This document shows, piece after piece, positions 45,348 to 54,640 of a DNA stretch of 64,000 nt; positions within the stretch are counted from its first letter, which is position 1, and each line of letters starts with the position of its first letter. The stretch comes from Palsa-504 sp963744575. GTDB taxonomy: Bacteria > Actinomycetota > Actinomycetes > Streptosporangiales > Streptosporangiaceae. The notes beneath the pieces are model-generated. The model did no database searches, had not been told where the DNA came from, and was given only the letters and a program-made list of their open reading frames with translations. Location of the stretch: positions 186,001 to 250,000 of the forward strand of contig CAVUUF010000012.1 of the NCBI GenBank assembly GCA_963744575.1, given 5' to 3'. Position numbers and translations under genes: made by a program.

Positions 45348-45683
45348 TCTAGGTCACCCCCTGACAACTTGTTCCTACCCCAAGTGACGCGCAACAGCGC
45401 GAATTGGTTCACCGGGGATTTCCGGGACCGACGGCGTGAAGGCCGGGCGCGGGCGGGGCTGGCACGGGCGGAGCGGGCACGGGCGGAGCGGGCACGGGCG
45501 GAGCGGGCGCGGGCGGAGCGGGCGCGGGCGGGGCGGGCGCGGGCGGGGCGGGCGCGGGCGGGGCGTGCTGCGAGGCCGTTCGGGAAAATAGCTGGTTGAA
45601 TCCGCATTTCGCACGTTTGGCCCCTTCCGTGACGGACGGGCCGGAGGGACACTATGGGGATCAGGCACAGTTAGGAGGAGCAG
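45348..45683. other. Intergenic region between RsbW-like and permease genes
   Basis: About 336 bases between divergent genes. It holds the 15-base tandem array described separately and promoter regions. I find no convincing coding sequence, since the array is open in several frames only because it lacks stop codons. Confidence 0.6.
45445..45564. repeat. Tandem array, 8 copies of a 15-base G-rich unit
   Basis: Eight consecutive units of the form GGGC(A/G)CGGGCGG(A/G)GC, 120 bases in all; one unit has a T in place of a G. Repeated runs of three or more G make quadruplex formation plausible on the plus strand. Confidence 0.85.
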
Positions 45684-47198
45684 ATGGAAGCGAACCCTTC
45701 CGGCGCACCTGGGCTTAAGCGTTCGCTGTCGGTGTGGGCGGCGGTGGGCCTGTCGGTGGCGCTGATGGCGCCGAGCATGGCCGCCAACATCAACCCGCAG
45801 GGAAGCGCGACCTACGCGGGCCGCGCGGTGCCGCTGACCTTCCTCATCGCGGCCGTCGGCGTGCTGCTGGTGGCATATTCCTTCGTCCGGCTGTGCCAGT
45901 ACTTCCATCATTCCGGCTCGGTGTACGCGTTCGTCGGCGCCACGCTCGGCCCGCGGACCGGGGTGATCGCGGGCTGGGGCCTGCTCGGCACGTACACGTT
46001 CTACGCCGTCGTCACCTCGGCCGCGGCCGGCATCTTCGGCACCGCGTTCCTGCAGGCGGTCGGCATCTGGCACAACCCGCCCACCTGGGCGCCGTTCGTG
46101 CTGCTGGCGGTGGCGCTGGTGCTGGCGCTGGTGCTGGCGATCATGCCGGCCAAGCGCGGGGGGCGCGTGCTGCTGAGCGTGGAGGGCACCACGGTCGCGC
46201 TGATCCTGATCGTCACCGCGGTGGTGCTGGTCCGGCTGCTGGCCGGGAACGCGCCGGGCGGGCACACCTTCACCCTGAGCGTGTTCTCGCCAGCGCATGG
46301 GACCGCGTCCTCCGACTTGTTCCTGGGCGTGGTGTTCGGCTTCTTGTCGTTCGCCGGGTTCGAGGCGGCGGCCACGCTGGGCGAGGAGGCCAACCGGCCA
46401 ACCCGGGACATCCCGCGGGCGATCCTGTTCACCGCGATCTTCGGCGGCCTGTACTTCGTGATCGTCACCGCGGTCGAGATGATGGGATTCGGCACCGACG
46501 CGGCGGGTGTCAAGGCGTTCACCAGCTCGCCGTCCCTGCTCGGCGACCTCGGCTCCACCTACGTCGGCCACTGGGTCGGCGACGTGATCACGCTGGGCAC
46601 GACGATCAGCGCGTTCGGCTGCTGCCTGGCCTGCGTGGTCGGGGCGGCCCGGCTGCTCTACGCGCTGTCCAGGGACACGGCGGGGCCGCGCGGGCTCGGT
46701 CGGAGCAACTCGCGCTGGGGCACCCCGGTCTGGGCCACCTTCGCGGTCGTCGTGACAGCGGGCGTCATCGTCATCATCCAGACCGCGGTGGCCGCCCAGC
46801 CCGCCGCCTTCAACAGCTTCCTGTGGTCCGGCACCATCGGCACGCTGATCCTGCTGGTCGTGTACGTGCTGGCCACGGTGGGCTGCATCATGCTGGTGTT
46901 CGTGCGGCACAAGCTGCCGGTGCCGATGTGGCAGATCATCGTGCCGATCGCGGGCCTGGTCGTGCTGGGCTACACGCTGTACCGCAACGTGTACCCGTAC
47001 CCGACCGGCACGGCCGCGTGGTTCCCGGTGGTGTCCGGCGCCTGGCTGGTCGCGGCCGTCATCGCGGTGATCCTCGCGCCTAGGACGGCACGCAAGCTCG
47101 GCGCGGCGCTGGCCGCCCGCGAGGGCATCGCGGCGCCGGGCGCCGAGGACGATACCCGCCGCCGGGGGCTGGCGGTGGTCCGGGACGAGGCATCCTGA
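45684..47198 (+). CDS. APC-superfamily amino acid permease
   Basis: Cytoplasmic-membrane transporter of 504 residues with about 12 hydrophobic segments. It starts LKRSLSVWAAVGLSVALM and includes MAANINPQGSATYAGR, the conserved GFEAAATLGEEANRPTRDIPRAI block and YALSRDTAGPRGLGR. Members import amino acids or amines by proton symport; the substrate is unknown. The ATG follows AGGAGGAG by 4-10 bases. The downstream amidohydrolase starts 11 bases after the stop, so uptake and hydrolysis of the same compound is likely. Confidence 0.92.
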   Translation: MEANPSGAPGLKRSLSVWAAVGLSVALMAPSMAANINPQGSATYAGRAVPLTFLIAAVGVLLVAYSFVRLCQYFHHSGSVYAFVGATLGPRTGVIAGWGLLGTYTFYAVVTSAAAGIFGTAFLQAVGIWHNPPTWAPFVLLAVALVLALVLAIMPAKRGGRVLLSVEGTTVALILIVTAVVLVRLLAGNAPGGHTFTLSVFSPAHGTASSDLFLGVVFGFLSFAGFEAAATLGEEANRPTRDIPRAILFTAIFGGLYFVIVTAVEMMGFGTDAAGVKAFTSSPSLLGDLGSTYVGHWVGDVITLGTTISAFGCCLACVVGAARLLYALSRDTAGPRGLGRSNSRWGTPVWATFAVVVTAGVIVIIQTAVAAQPAAFNSFLWSGTIGTLILLVVYVLATVGCIMLVFVRHKLPVPMWQIIVPIAGLVVLGYTLYRNVYPYPTGTAAWFPVVSGAWLVAAVIAVILAPRTARKLGAALAAREGIAAPGAEDDTRRRGLAVVRDEAS

Positions 47199-47208
47199 GG
47201 GAGGCGCC

Positions 47209-48351
47209 TTGGTGCCGGAACTTCTCCCCTGGGTAGCCGAACAGGCTCTGGTCGACCACCATTGCCATGGCGTGCTGTGCCGGGACGCGGACGAGGCCAC
47301 GCTGGAGTCGATGCTGACCGAGGGTGACGGCTGGCCGGGCGGTTCGGCGTTCGACTCCCAGGCCGGCCTGGCGTTCGGCCGGCTCTGCCCGCCCGTGCTC
47401 GGCCTGCCGCCGCACGCCGGGCTCGGCGACTACGTGGGCCGCCGGACCGAGCTCGGCGCCACCGAGGTGAGCAAGCGGTTCCTGCTGGCCGCCGGGGTCT
47501 CCGTGCTGTGCGTGGACACCGGCTACACCCCGGAGCCGATCACCTCCCCGGCCGAGCTCGGCGACCTGGCGGGCGCGGCCGCGCACGAGATCGTCCGGCT
47601 CGAGCGGGTGGCCGAGGACGTGGCCGCGGCCGGGGTGAGCGCGGCCGGGTTCGCCGACGCGGTGCGGTCCGCGCTGGCCACCCGGACCGCCTCGGCGGTC
47701 GGGGTCAAGTCGATCGCCGCCTACCGCACCGGGCTCGACCTGCGGCCCGAACGGCCGTCGGACTTCGAGGTCACCGCCGCGGCCGGGCGCTGGCTGGCGT
47801 CGAGCGCACGCCAGCCCGGCGCGCCGCGGCTGGCCGACGAGACGCTGCAGCGGTTCCTGGTCTGGTGCGGCGTGGACCTGGAGCTGCCGGTGCAGTTCCA
47901 CGTCGGCTACGGGGACGGCGACGTCGACCTGCACCGCTGCAACCCGCTGCTGCTCACGCCGCTGCTGCGGGCCATCCGGCCCACCGGGGTCCCGGTGATG
48001 CTGCTGCACAACTACCCGTTCCACCGCGAGGCCGGCTACCTGGCCCAGGTGTTCCCGCACGTGTACGTCGACGCCGGGCTGGCCACGCACAACCTGGGCG
48101 CCCGCGCGCCGGCGCTGCTGGCCGAGGCGCTCGAGCTCGCGCCGTTCGGGAAGTTCCTGTACTCCTCGGACGCGTTCGGGCTGCCCGAGCTGTACTACCT
48201 GGGCGCGGCGCTGTTCCGGTCCGCCCTGTCCGAGTTCCTCCGCGCCGGTCTCGAGCACGATCTTTACCCCGAACGAGTGGCGGTCCGCCTCACCCGCATG
48301 TTCGGCGCCGACAACGCCAAACGTGCATACCGGCTGGACCGTCGGATGTAA
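47209..48351 (+). CDS. Amidohydrolase 2 family protein (FluG N-domain-like)
   Basis: Metal-dependent hydrolase or decarboxylase of the TIM-barrel amidohydrolase group, 380 residues. It has the N-terminal metal motif HHCHG at 17-21, KSIAAYRTGL (a lysine strand), PVQFHVGYGDGD, MLLHNYPFHREAGYLAQVFPH, VYVDAGLATHN and SSDAFGLPELYYLG. The arrangement resembles the amidohydrolase domain found with glutamine-synthetase-like proteins (FluG), though no such partner is here. TTG at 47209 and GTG at 47212 are both usable after GGGAGG. It follows the permease. Confidence 0.85.
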   Translation: MVPELLPWVAEQALVDHHCHGVLCRDADEATLESMLTEGDGWPGGSAFDSQAGLAFGRLCPPVLGLPPHAGLGDYVGRRTELGATEVSKRFLLAAGVSVLCVDTGYTPEPITSPAELGDLAGAAAHEIVRLERVAEDVAAAGVSAAGFADAVRSALATRTASAVGVKSIAAYRTGLDLRPERPSDFEVTAAAGRWLASSARQPGAPRLADETLQRFLVWCGVDLELPVQFHVGYGDGDVDLHRCNPLLLTPLLRAIRPTGVPVMLLHNYPFHREAGYLAQVFPHVYVDAGLATHNLGARAPALLAEALELAPFGKFLYSSDAFGLPELYYLGAALFRSALSEFLRAGLEHDLYPERVAVRLTRMFGADNAKRAYRLDRRM

Positions 48352-48358
48352 TAGATAC

Positions 48359-49006
48359 GTGAAGCTGCTTTCGGTCAACGTCGGCCAGCCGCGTCTGAAC
48401 CCGTGGAAAACGATCAAGCTGACCGGCATCGACAAGCGGCCCGTCGAAGGTCCCGTCATGGTCACGCCGCCGCGGGCCAGGGGACTCGGCATGGTCGGGC
48501 TGGCCGACGACCGGGTCTACGACGTGCGCAACCACGGCGGGCCCGACCAGGCGGTCTACGCCTACGCCCGGGAAGACCTCGACTTCTGGGCGGCCGAACT
48601 CGGCCGCCCGCTGCCCGACGGGGTGTTCGGCGAGAACCTGACAACCGAGGGCGCCGACGTCAACGGCGCCCTGATCGGCGAGCGCTGGCGGATCGGGCCG
48701 GACGTGGTCCTGGAGGCGTCCCGCCCGCGGATCCCGTGCGGCACGTTCCAGGGCTGGCTGGCCGAGCGGGGCTGGATCAGGCGGTTCACGCTGGCCGTCC
48801 GGCCGGGGTCGTACTTCCGGGTGATCGAGCCGGGCGAGATCCGGGCCGGCGACCGGATCGAGATCGTGCACCGGCCGGAGCACGACGTCACCGTGGGCCT
48901 GTCGTTCCGGGCGCTGACCGTCGAGCCCGAGTTGTTGCCGCGGCTGCTCGCCGCCGACGCGCTCCCGCGGGATTTGCGGGAACTGGCCCGCCGCCGCACC
49001 GCCTAG
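48359..49006 (+). CDS. MOSC domain protein
   Basis: Cytoplasmic protein of 215 residues in the YiiM-like MOSC group, which binds molybdenum cofactor sulfur and may reduce N-hydroxylated substrates. Motifs are LTGIDKRPVEGPVMV, NHGGPDQAVYAYAREDL, FGENLTTEG and the conserved Cys in ASRPRIPCGTFQGW. The GTG start lies 7 bases after the amidohydrolase stop. Its end overlaps miaA tail to tail by 4 bases. Confidence 0.92.
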   Translation: MKLLSVNVGQPRLNPWKTIKLTGIDKRPVEGPVMVTPPRARGLGMVGLADDRVYDVRNHGGPDQAVYAYAREDLDFWAAELGRPLPDGVFGENLTTEGADVNGALIGERWRIGPDVVLEASRPRIPCGTFQGWLAERGWIRRFTLAVRPGSYFRVIEPGEIRAGDRIEIVHRPEHDVTVGLSFRALTVEPELLPRLLAADALPRDLRELARRRTA

Positions 49007-49905
49007 GCGGGGATCATCGCGCGGGCGTCGGCGAGGAGGGTCTCGCTGGCGGCGTCGAGCCAGCGGACCCGGGGGTCGCGGCGGAACCAGGATTCCTGGC
49101 GCCGCGCGAACCGCCTGGTGGCCCTGATCGTCTCCAGCCGGGCCTCGTCCAGGGTGCACTCGCCGTCCAGGTGGCGGAGCAGCTGCTGGTAGCCCAGCGC
49201 GCGGCTGGCGGTCTTGCCGTCGCGCAGGCCCTGGGCGACCAGGGCTCGCACCTCGGCCTCCAGGCCCGCCAGCCACATCCGGTCGACCCGGGCGGCGATC
49301 CGCTGGTCGAGTTCGGGCCGGGGCAGCGCCAGGCCGACCTGGACGGCGGGGCCGTTCTGCTGGTAGGCCGGCATGGTGGCGGTGAACGGGCGGCCCGATA
49401 TCTCGATCACCTCCAGGGCGCGGACGATCCGACGCCCGTTGCCGGGCAGGATCGCGGCGGCCGCGGCCGGGTCGAGCCGGGCCAGCCTGGCGTGCAGGGC
49501 GGCCGGGCCCAGCCGGGCGAGTTCGTCTTCCAGCCGGGCGCGGGTGGCCGCGTCGGTGCCGGGGAAATCCAGGTCGTCGAGGGCGGCCCGGACGTACAGG
49601 CCGGAGCCGCCGGCCAGGACGGGCACCCGGCCGCGGGCGGTGATCTCGTCGATCGCTGCCCGGGCGAGCTTGGCGTAGTAGGCCACGTTCGCGGTCTGCG
49701 TCACCGGCCAGATGTCGAGCAGGTGGTGCGGGACGCCCTGCCAGGCGGCTTCGGGCTCCTTGGCGGTGCCGATGTCCATGCCCAGGTAGAGCTGCATCGA
49801 GTCGGCGTTCACGACCTCGCCGCCCAGGACGCGGGCCAGCTCGACGGCCAGTCGGGACTTCCCGGTGGCGGTCGCGCCCACCACGGCGATGACGTGCGTG
49901 TCCAT
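49003..49905 (-). CDS. miaA: tRNA dimethylallyltransferase
   Basis: Adds a dimethylallyl group to A37 of tRNAs reading UNN codons, the substrate for MiaB. The 300-residue protein has the P-loop GATATGKS, NADSMQLYLGMDIGTAK, HHLLDIW, AGGSGLYVRA and the RRFARRQESWFRRD tRNA-binding block. The ATG at 49903-49905 opens MDTHVIAVVGATATGKS, matching the family; an upstream start would add 27 non-conserved residues. A G-run lies just upstream. Confidence 0.95.
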   Translation of the reverse strand: MDTHVIAVVGATATGKSRLAVELARVLGGEVVNADSMQLYLGMDIGTAKEPEAAWQGVPHHLLDIWPVTQTANVAYYAKLARAAIDEITARGRVPVLAGGSGLYVRAALDDLDFPGTDAATRARLEDELARLGPAALHARLARLDPAAAAAILPGNGRRIVRALEVIEISGRPFTATMPAYQQNGPAVQVGLALPRPELDQRIAARVDRMWLAGLEAEVRALVAQGLRDGKTASRALGYQQLLRHLDGECTLDEARLETIRATRRFARRQESWFRRDPRVRWLDAASETLLADARAMIPA

Positions 49906-50012
49906 GCCCCCTAGTGTGCCGTCACCGGCGCGGCTGGCGGCCCCGGTCACGCACCGAGGTTCGCCCGACGGTGCGGAATGGCTCACATCGGCCGCGTAGG
50001 CCTCGTCTGTAT

Positions 50013-50687
50013 CTAGCGGGGCTCGCGGCGGCCGGGGGTGACCAGGCCGCTTTCGTAGGCGATGACGACGAGCTGAGCGCGGTCGCGGGCGTCCAGCTTG
50101 GTCATGATGCGGCTGACGTGAGTCTTGGCGGTCAGCGGGCTGAGGAACAGGCGGGCGGCGATCTCATCGTTGGACAGGCCCTCGGCGACCAGCCCTAGCA
50201 CCTCACGCTCCCGTTCGGTCAGCCCGGCCAGGGCGCGGTCGCTGGGCGGCGGCCGCTCGGGACGGGTGGCCAGGTCGGTAATGAGGCGCCGGGTCACGCT
50301 CGGCGACAGCAGCGCATCACCTCGGGCCACCACCCGCACCGCCTGGAGGAGGTCGGCCGGCTCGGTGTCCTTGACCAGGAAGCCGCTGGCCCCCGCGCGG
50401 ATGGCCTGGTAGACGTACTCGTCGGATTCGAAGGTAGTCAAGATGATCACCTTGACGCCGGCCAGGTCCTCGTCGGCGGAGATGCGCCGGGTGGCTTCAA
50501 GCCCGTCGACCCCGGGCATCCGGATGTCCATCAGTACCACATCGGCCCGCGCACTGCGGGCCAGGCCGACCGCCTGGGCCCCATCGGTCGCCTCACCCAC
50601 TACCTGGAGGTCGTCGGCGGCGTCGATGAGCACGTGGAACCCGGCGCGGATCAGCGCCTGGTCGTCGGCTAGGAGGACCCGGATCAC
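50013..50687 (-). CDS. LuxR/NarL-family response regulator
   Basis: A 224-residue regulator with an N-terminal receiver (acid pocket ADDQ, phosphoacceptor Asp in DVVLMDIRMPG near residue 53, TTFES, KDT) and a C-terminal LuxR HTH (LTEREREVLGLVAEGLSNDEIAARLFLSPLTAKTHVSRIMTK spanning about 155-196). The GTG overlaps the histidine-kinase TGA by 4 bases, so they form one operon. The adjacent MMPL transporter, transcribed divergently, is a plausible target. Confidence 0.95.
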   Translation of the reverse strand: MIRVLLADDQALIRAGFHVLIDAADDLQVVGEATDGAQAVGLARSARADVVLMDIRMPGVDGLEATRRISADEDLAGVKVIILTTFESDEYVYQAIRAGASGFLVKDTEPADLLQAVRVVARGDALLSPSVTRRLITDLATRPERPPPSDRALAGLTEREREVLGLVAEGLSNDEIAARLFLSPLTAKTHVSRIMTKLDARDRAQLVVIAYESGLVTPGRREPR

Positions 50688-52075
50688 GGCCGCGCCCCTT
50701 CTCGGGCGGTCGCGGCCGGACCGGGCGCGGCGACAGGCGCGGGAGCGGGGCTGGGACCGGGCGCGGGAGCGGGGCTGGAACCGGGATCGGGAGCGGGGCT
50801 GGGACCGGGCGCGGGAGCGGGGCTGGGACCGGGATCGGGTACTGAAAAGGGGCCGGGCGGCTGGTTGGCGAGCCGGCCGTTGAGGGGTAGCCGGGCCGTG
50901 ACCCGGAAGCCGCCGCTGGATCCGGGGCCGGCCTCGACGGTGCCGCCGACGGCGGCGGCGCGCTCGCGCATGCCGGGCAGGCCGTGGCCCCCGCCCTGGC
51001 CCTCCGCTCCGGCCGGGGCCGCTCCCGCCGGGCCGACGGGCTGGCCGCGGCCGGTGTCGGTCACGTCGATCCGCAATTCATCCGGGTGGTAGCCGAGCCA
51101 GACCGCGGCGGTGGCCGGGCCGGCGTGCCGGATGACGTTGGTCAGCGACTCCTGGACGATGCGGTAGGCGGCCAGGTCCACCGTGGCCGGGAGCGGGACC
51201 GGGTCCCCGGTCACGGTGAGCGTGGTCTCCAGCCCGGCCCGGCGGGCCCCGTCGATGAGCGCCTCGAGCTGGGCCGTGCCCGGAGCCGGCTGGGTGGGGT
51301 CGGCGTCGTCCGCCTGGCGCAGCACGTTCAGGATGGCACGCAGCTCCCTGAGCCCCTGCTTGCTCGCGGTCTTGATCGCCTGCAGCGATTCGGCCACGAC
51401 CTCCGGCTGGGTGGACAGCACGTGGGCGGCCACCCCGGCCTGCACGTTGATGGTGGCCATGGTGTGCGCCACCACGTCGTGCAGTTCGCGCGCGATGCGC
51501 AGGCGTTCCTCGTCGAGGCGGCGGCGCGCGTCCTGTTCGGCCCGTTCGCGGATGGACGCCACGTACGCGCGCCGGTTCGCCACCGCGATCCCGGCGACCA
51601 CCACCACCGCGATCATGAAGGGGAGAATGTCCACGCCGCCGCCGAACCGCCCGAGCGGGTTGACCGCGATGCTGGCCAGGCCGAGCACGGCCAGGGTGCC
51701 CAGTCCGTAGGCCAGCGCCCGGCGGACGCCGGACTCGGCGGCCACCGTGTACAGGGCGATCATCGGGGCCACAAGCACCGCGCCGTTCACGTAGCCGAGC
51801 AGGGTGTAGATCGTCGCGGCCGCGACACAGACGGCGAGCACCGGGACCGGCCATCGGTGCCGCCAGCCGAGCGCCAGGCAGGCGACGGCGACGAGAATGA
51901 GCGCAGGTGTGGGGGTGTGCGGCAGGTGCTCGCCGTGGGTGAAGTAGGCGGTCGTGCTGGGATGGGCCTCGCCGTACGCGCCGTAGAGCAGCACGGCGGC
52001 CACTCCAAGCGCGATGACCTTGTCCCGGGCGGCTGGGTCGCGCCACCACCGCCGGAGGACCCCGGCATGTTCCAT
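50684..52075 (-). CDS. NarL-type sensor histidine kinase with Pro/Ala repeat tail
   Basis: Membrane sensor of 463 residues. About five hydrophobic segments fill the first 165 residues, then a coiled linker (NRRAYVASIRERAEQDARRR), the HisKA_3 phosphoacceptor in RIARELHDVVAHTM, and a C-terminal ATPase with NVIRHA (N box), DTGRG and GGHGLPGMRERAAAVGG. The last 60 residues are an unusual Pro/Ala-rich tail with four 8-residue repeats (SPAPxPG type) from a 24-base tandem array. The ATG at 52073-52075 is the first convincing start. It is divergent from the MMPL gene, with a 216-base gap. Confidence 0.93.
   Translation of the reverse strand: MEHAGVLRRWWRDPAARDKVIALGVAAVLLYGAYGEAHPSTTAYFTHGEHLPHTPTPALILVAVACLALGWRHRWPVPVLAVCVAAATIYTLLGYVNGAVLVAPMIALYTVAAESGVRRALAYGLGTLAVLGLASIAVNPLGRFGGGVDILPFMIAVVVVAGIAVANRRAYVASIRERAEQDARRRLDEERLRIARELHDVVAHTMATINVQAGVAAHVLSTQPEVVAESLQAIKTASKQGLRELRAILNVLRQADDADPTQPAPGTAQLEALIDGARRAGLETTLTVTGDPVPLPATVDLAAYRIVQESLTNVIRHAGPATAAVWLGYHPDELRIDVTDTGRGQPVGPAGAAPAGAEGQGGGHGLPGMRERAAAVGGTVEAGPGSSGGFRVTARLPLNGRLANQPPGPFSVPDPGPSPAPAPGPSPAPDPGSSPAPAPGPSPAPAPVAAPGPAATAREGARP
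50737..50832. repeat. 24-base tandem repeat (4 units) in the kinase 3' end
   Basis: Four 24-base units, each differing at only a few positions, encode SPAPAPGP / SPAPDPGP-type octapeptides at the kinase C-terminus. Confidence 0.85.
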
Positions 52076-52291
52076 GCAGCAAGCGTAAGCACCCGGCGCA
52101 CCCGAGTCGCCCTCCCCCGGTTGATCGTCTGGCTACTCCCCAGGGAGTACGCGGGGCGCGGTTAATCCCGCCGCGGTACGGCCAAGTGCCATCCGTCGCG
52201 GGACGACCGGCCGGGGGTGCGGGCGGCACTCTTGAGCTGCAGCTGGCGGAACGGCCGCCGGCACCCTCGACTCCCTGACTCGGAGGTCACG

Positions 52292-54505
52292 ATGACCGCG
52301 CTCACCCGCTTCGTCCTCCGCCACAAGGCGCTCGTGGCCCTGTTCTGGGTCGCCGTGGCGGCCGTCGGCGTCATGACGATCAGTGGCACCACCCATCGCA
52401 TGACGAACAACTTCTCCATGCCGGGCCAGGCGTTCAAGGTCGACAACCAGATCGCCCGGCAGTACGGCAACGGCGGCTCCCAGGCCCCGTACCTACCGGT
52501 GATCACCGTGTCGGCCGGGCAGAAGGTCACCGACCCCGAGGTGGCGGCCGCCACCGGGCGGGCGTTCGCCGCCCTGGCCCGGGCGATTCCCCACGTGCGG
52601 ATCGCGGACTACGCGACCACGCACGACCCGGCGTTCGTCACCCGCGACGGCCGGTCCACCTTCGCGCTGGTGTACACCGCCCCGGCGACCGGCTTCGGCG
52701 GTCCCAGCCTCGGCCCGGTGATCGACCGTACCGTGACCGCGGCTGTTCCCGCTAACTGGGATGTCGGGGTCACCGGCTCGGACCTGCTGGCCAACGGCAG
52801 CCCGAACTCCGGCAAGGGCACCGGGATCATGACCGAGGCGATGATCGGGGCGGTCGGCGCGCTGGTCATCCTGGCGCTGGTGTTCGCTAGCTTCCTGGCC
52901 CTGCTGCCGCTGGTCATCGGCGGCGTCTCGGTGCTGGCCACCTTCTTGGTCGTCGGCGGCCTCACCGAGGTGACTGGGGTCAGCCAGATCGTCGAGTTCC
53001 TGATCGCGCTGATCGGGCTGGGCGTGGCCATCGACTACTCGCTGCTGGTGGTCAGCCGCTGGCGCGAGGAGCGGGCGGCGGGCCGGGACAACCTGGCCGC
53101 CGTGACCGAGGCGATGAACCACGCGGGCCGGGCCGTGGTGTTCTCCGGCCTCACCGTGGCCATCGGGCTGCTGTCGATGATCGTGCTGCCGGTGCCCATG
53201 CTGCGCAGCGTCGGCTACGGCGGCGTGCTGGTGCCGCTGGTGTCGGTGGTCGTCTCCATCACCCTGCTCCCGGTCATCCTGGCCACCGTCGGCCCGCGCC
53301 TGGACTGGCCGCGGCTGCGGACCGAGCGCCGTGCCAGCCGGGTGTTCTCGGCCTGGGCGCGGGGCGTCTACGCCCACCGCTGGCTGGCCGCGCTGGCCGG
53401 GCTGGGCATCCTGGCGGCACTGATGCTGCCCGCGCTGTCCCTGCACCTGGGCGAGCCTGGCAGCTCCGCGCAGGCCACCGGCGGGCCCGCGCACAGCGCG
53501 CTGGTCACGCTGACCGACGGCGGCGTCCCGTCCGGTGTACTCACCCCGGCCGAGGTCCTGACCTCCGCCGCCCCCGGGGCTACGGGCGCCATCGCAGCGC
53601 AGGCCGCGCGGGTGGCGGGCGTGTACGCCGTGGTGGCGCCGGCCACGCCGGACTACCAGCGAGGCGGCACGGCGATCCTCACCGTGATCCCCTCGGCCGA
53701 GAGCAGCGTGCCCGCGGGCCAGACGACCGTCAGCGGGCTCGAGCACGCGCTGCTCGGACGCCCGCACGTGATCGGCGTCGGCGGCGACGGCGCGTCGCTG
53801 ATCGACTTCGACCACGCGGTCTACGGCGACTTCCCGCTCATGCTGGCCCTCATCGGCGTGGCCACCTTCTTGCTGCTGACCCGGGCCTTCCGGTCGGTGC
53901 TGCTGGCGGCCAAGGCCGTGGTGTTCAACCTGATCTCGCTGGCCGCCGCCTACGGCGTGCTGACCTGGGTCTGGCAGGACGGGCACGGCTCGCACGCGCT
54001 GTGGGGCGTCCCGGCCACCGGCGCGATCACGATGTGGGTGCCGCTGATGGTCTTCGCCTTCCTGTTCGGGCTGTCGATGGACTACGAGGTGTTCATCCTG
54101 ACCCGGATCCGGGAGGCCTACGACACCAGCGGGGACGCCAGGCACGCGGTCACCGAGGGCCTGGGCCGGACCGGACGCCTGGTCACCAGCGCGGCCGCGA
54201 TCTTGATGCTGAGCTTCCTGTCCATGTCCACCGGTCCGCAGACCGACCTGAAGATCCTGGCCACCGGGCTGGGCGCGGGCATCCTCATCGACGCGGTGGT
54301 GGTCCGCTGCCTGCTCGTCCCGGCGCTGGTCGCCCTGTTCGGCCGGGCCAACTGGTGGCTGCCGTCCTCGCTGGCGCGGCTGCTGCGGATCCCGGCGCCG
54401 CCCGGGCTGACGGCGACGGCCGGTCCGGCGGCGCCGGCTGCGAGCGGGATCGCCGGCTCGGAGGGCTCGCGCGAAGGCGGCCTCGCGGTGACCGGGGCGC
54501 GGTAA
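52292..54505 (+). CDS. MMPL/RND-type lipid or drug transporter
   Basis: Inner-membrane transporter of 737 residues with the MMPL layout: an N-terminal helix (FVLRHKALVALFWVAVAAV), a periplasmic domain (about 35-185), a bundle with the proton-relay motif LGVAIDYSLLVV, a second external domain (about 410-530) and a second bundle with LFGLSMDYEVFILTRI. Members export lipids or small compounds. The ATG at 52292 has GGAGG upstream. A two-component system is divergent, suggesting that it regulates this gene. The tail is Ala/Pro/Gly-rich. Confidence 0.93.
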   Translation: MTALTRFVLRHKALVALFWVAVAAVGVMTISGTTHRMTNNFSMPGQAFKVDNQIARQYGNGGSQAPYLPVITVSAGQKVTDPEVAAATGRAFAALARAIPHVRIADYATTHDPAFVTRDGRSTFALVYTAPATGFGGPSLGPVIDRTVTAAVPANWDVGVTGSDLLANGSPNSGKGTGIMTEAMIGAVGALVILALVFASFLALLPLVIGGVSVLATFLVVGGLTEVTGVSQIVEFLIALIGLGVAIDYSLLVVSRWREERAAGRDNLAAVTEAMNHAGRAVVFSGLTVAIGLLSMIVLPVPMLRSVGYGGVLVPLVSVVVSITLLPVILATVGPRLDWPRLRTERRASRVFSAWARGVYAHRWLAALAGLGILAALMLPALSLHLGEPGSSAQATGGPAHSALVTLTDGGVPSGVLTPAEVLTSAAPGATGAIAAQAARVAGVYAVVAPATPDYQRGGTAILTVIPSAESSVPAGQTTVSGLEHALLGRPHVIGVGGDGASLIDFDHAVYGDFPLMLALIGVATFLLLTRAFRSVLLAAKAVVFNLISLAAAYGVLTWVWQDGHGSHALWGVPATGAITMWVPLMVFAFLFGLSMDYEVFILTRIREAYDTSGDARHAVTEGLGRTGRLVTSAAAILMLSFLSMSTGPQTDLKILATGLGAGILIDAVVVRCLLVPALVALFGRANWWLPSSLARLLRIPAPPGLTATAGPAAPAASGIAGSEGSREGGLAVTGAR

Positions 54506-54640
54506 CGGCCCCCGGCAACGGCCGGGCGCGGTAGGCGACGCCGGGGCGCGGTAGCAGCGCAGGCGCCGGCCGGGCCAGGCGGGTGACCGCCTGGCCCGGC
54601 TCCAGGCTGTCCGGGATCTGCGGGATATGGTGCCTGGCCG

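Noticed and set aside
45445..45564. CRISPR array
   Set aside because: The 15-base units are contiguous with no spacers, and there are no cas genes.
45375..47300. A 641-codon minus-strand frame across the permease and the tandem array
   Set aside because: The permease on the plus strand has coherent membrane helices. The minus frame is a shadow without motifs.
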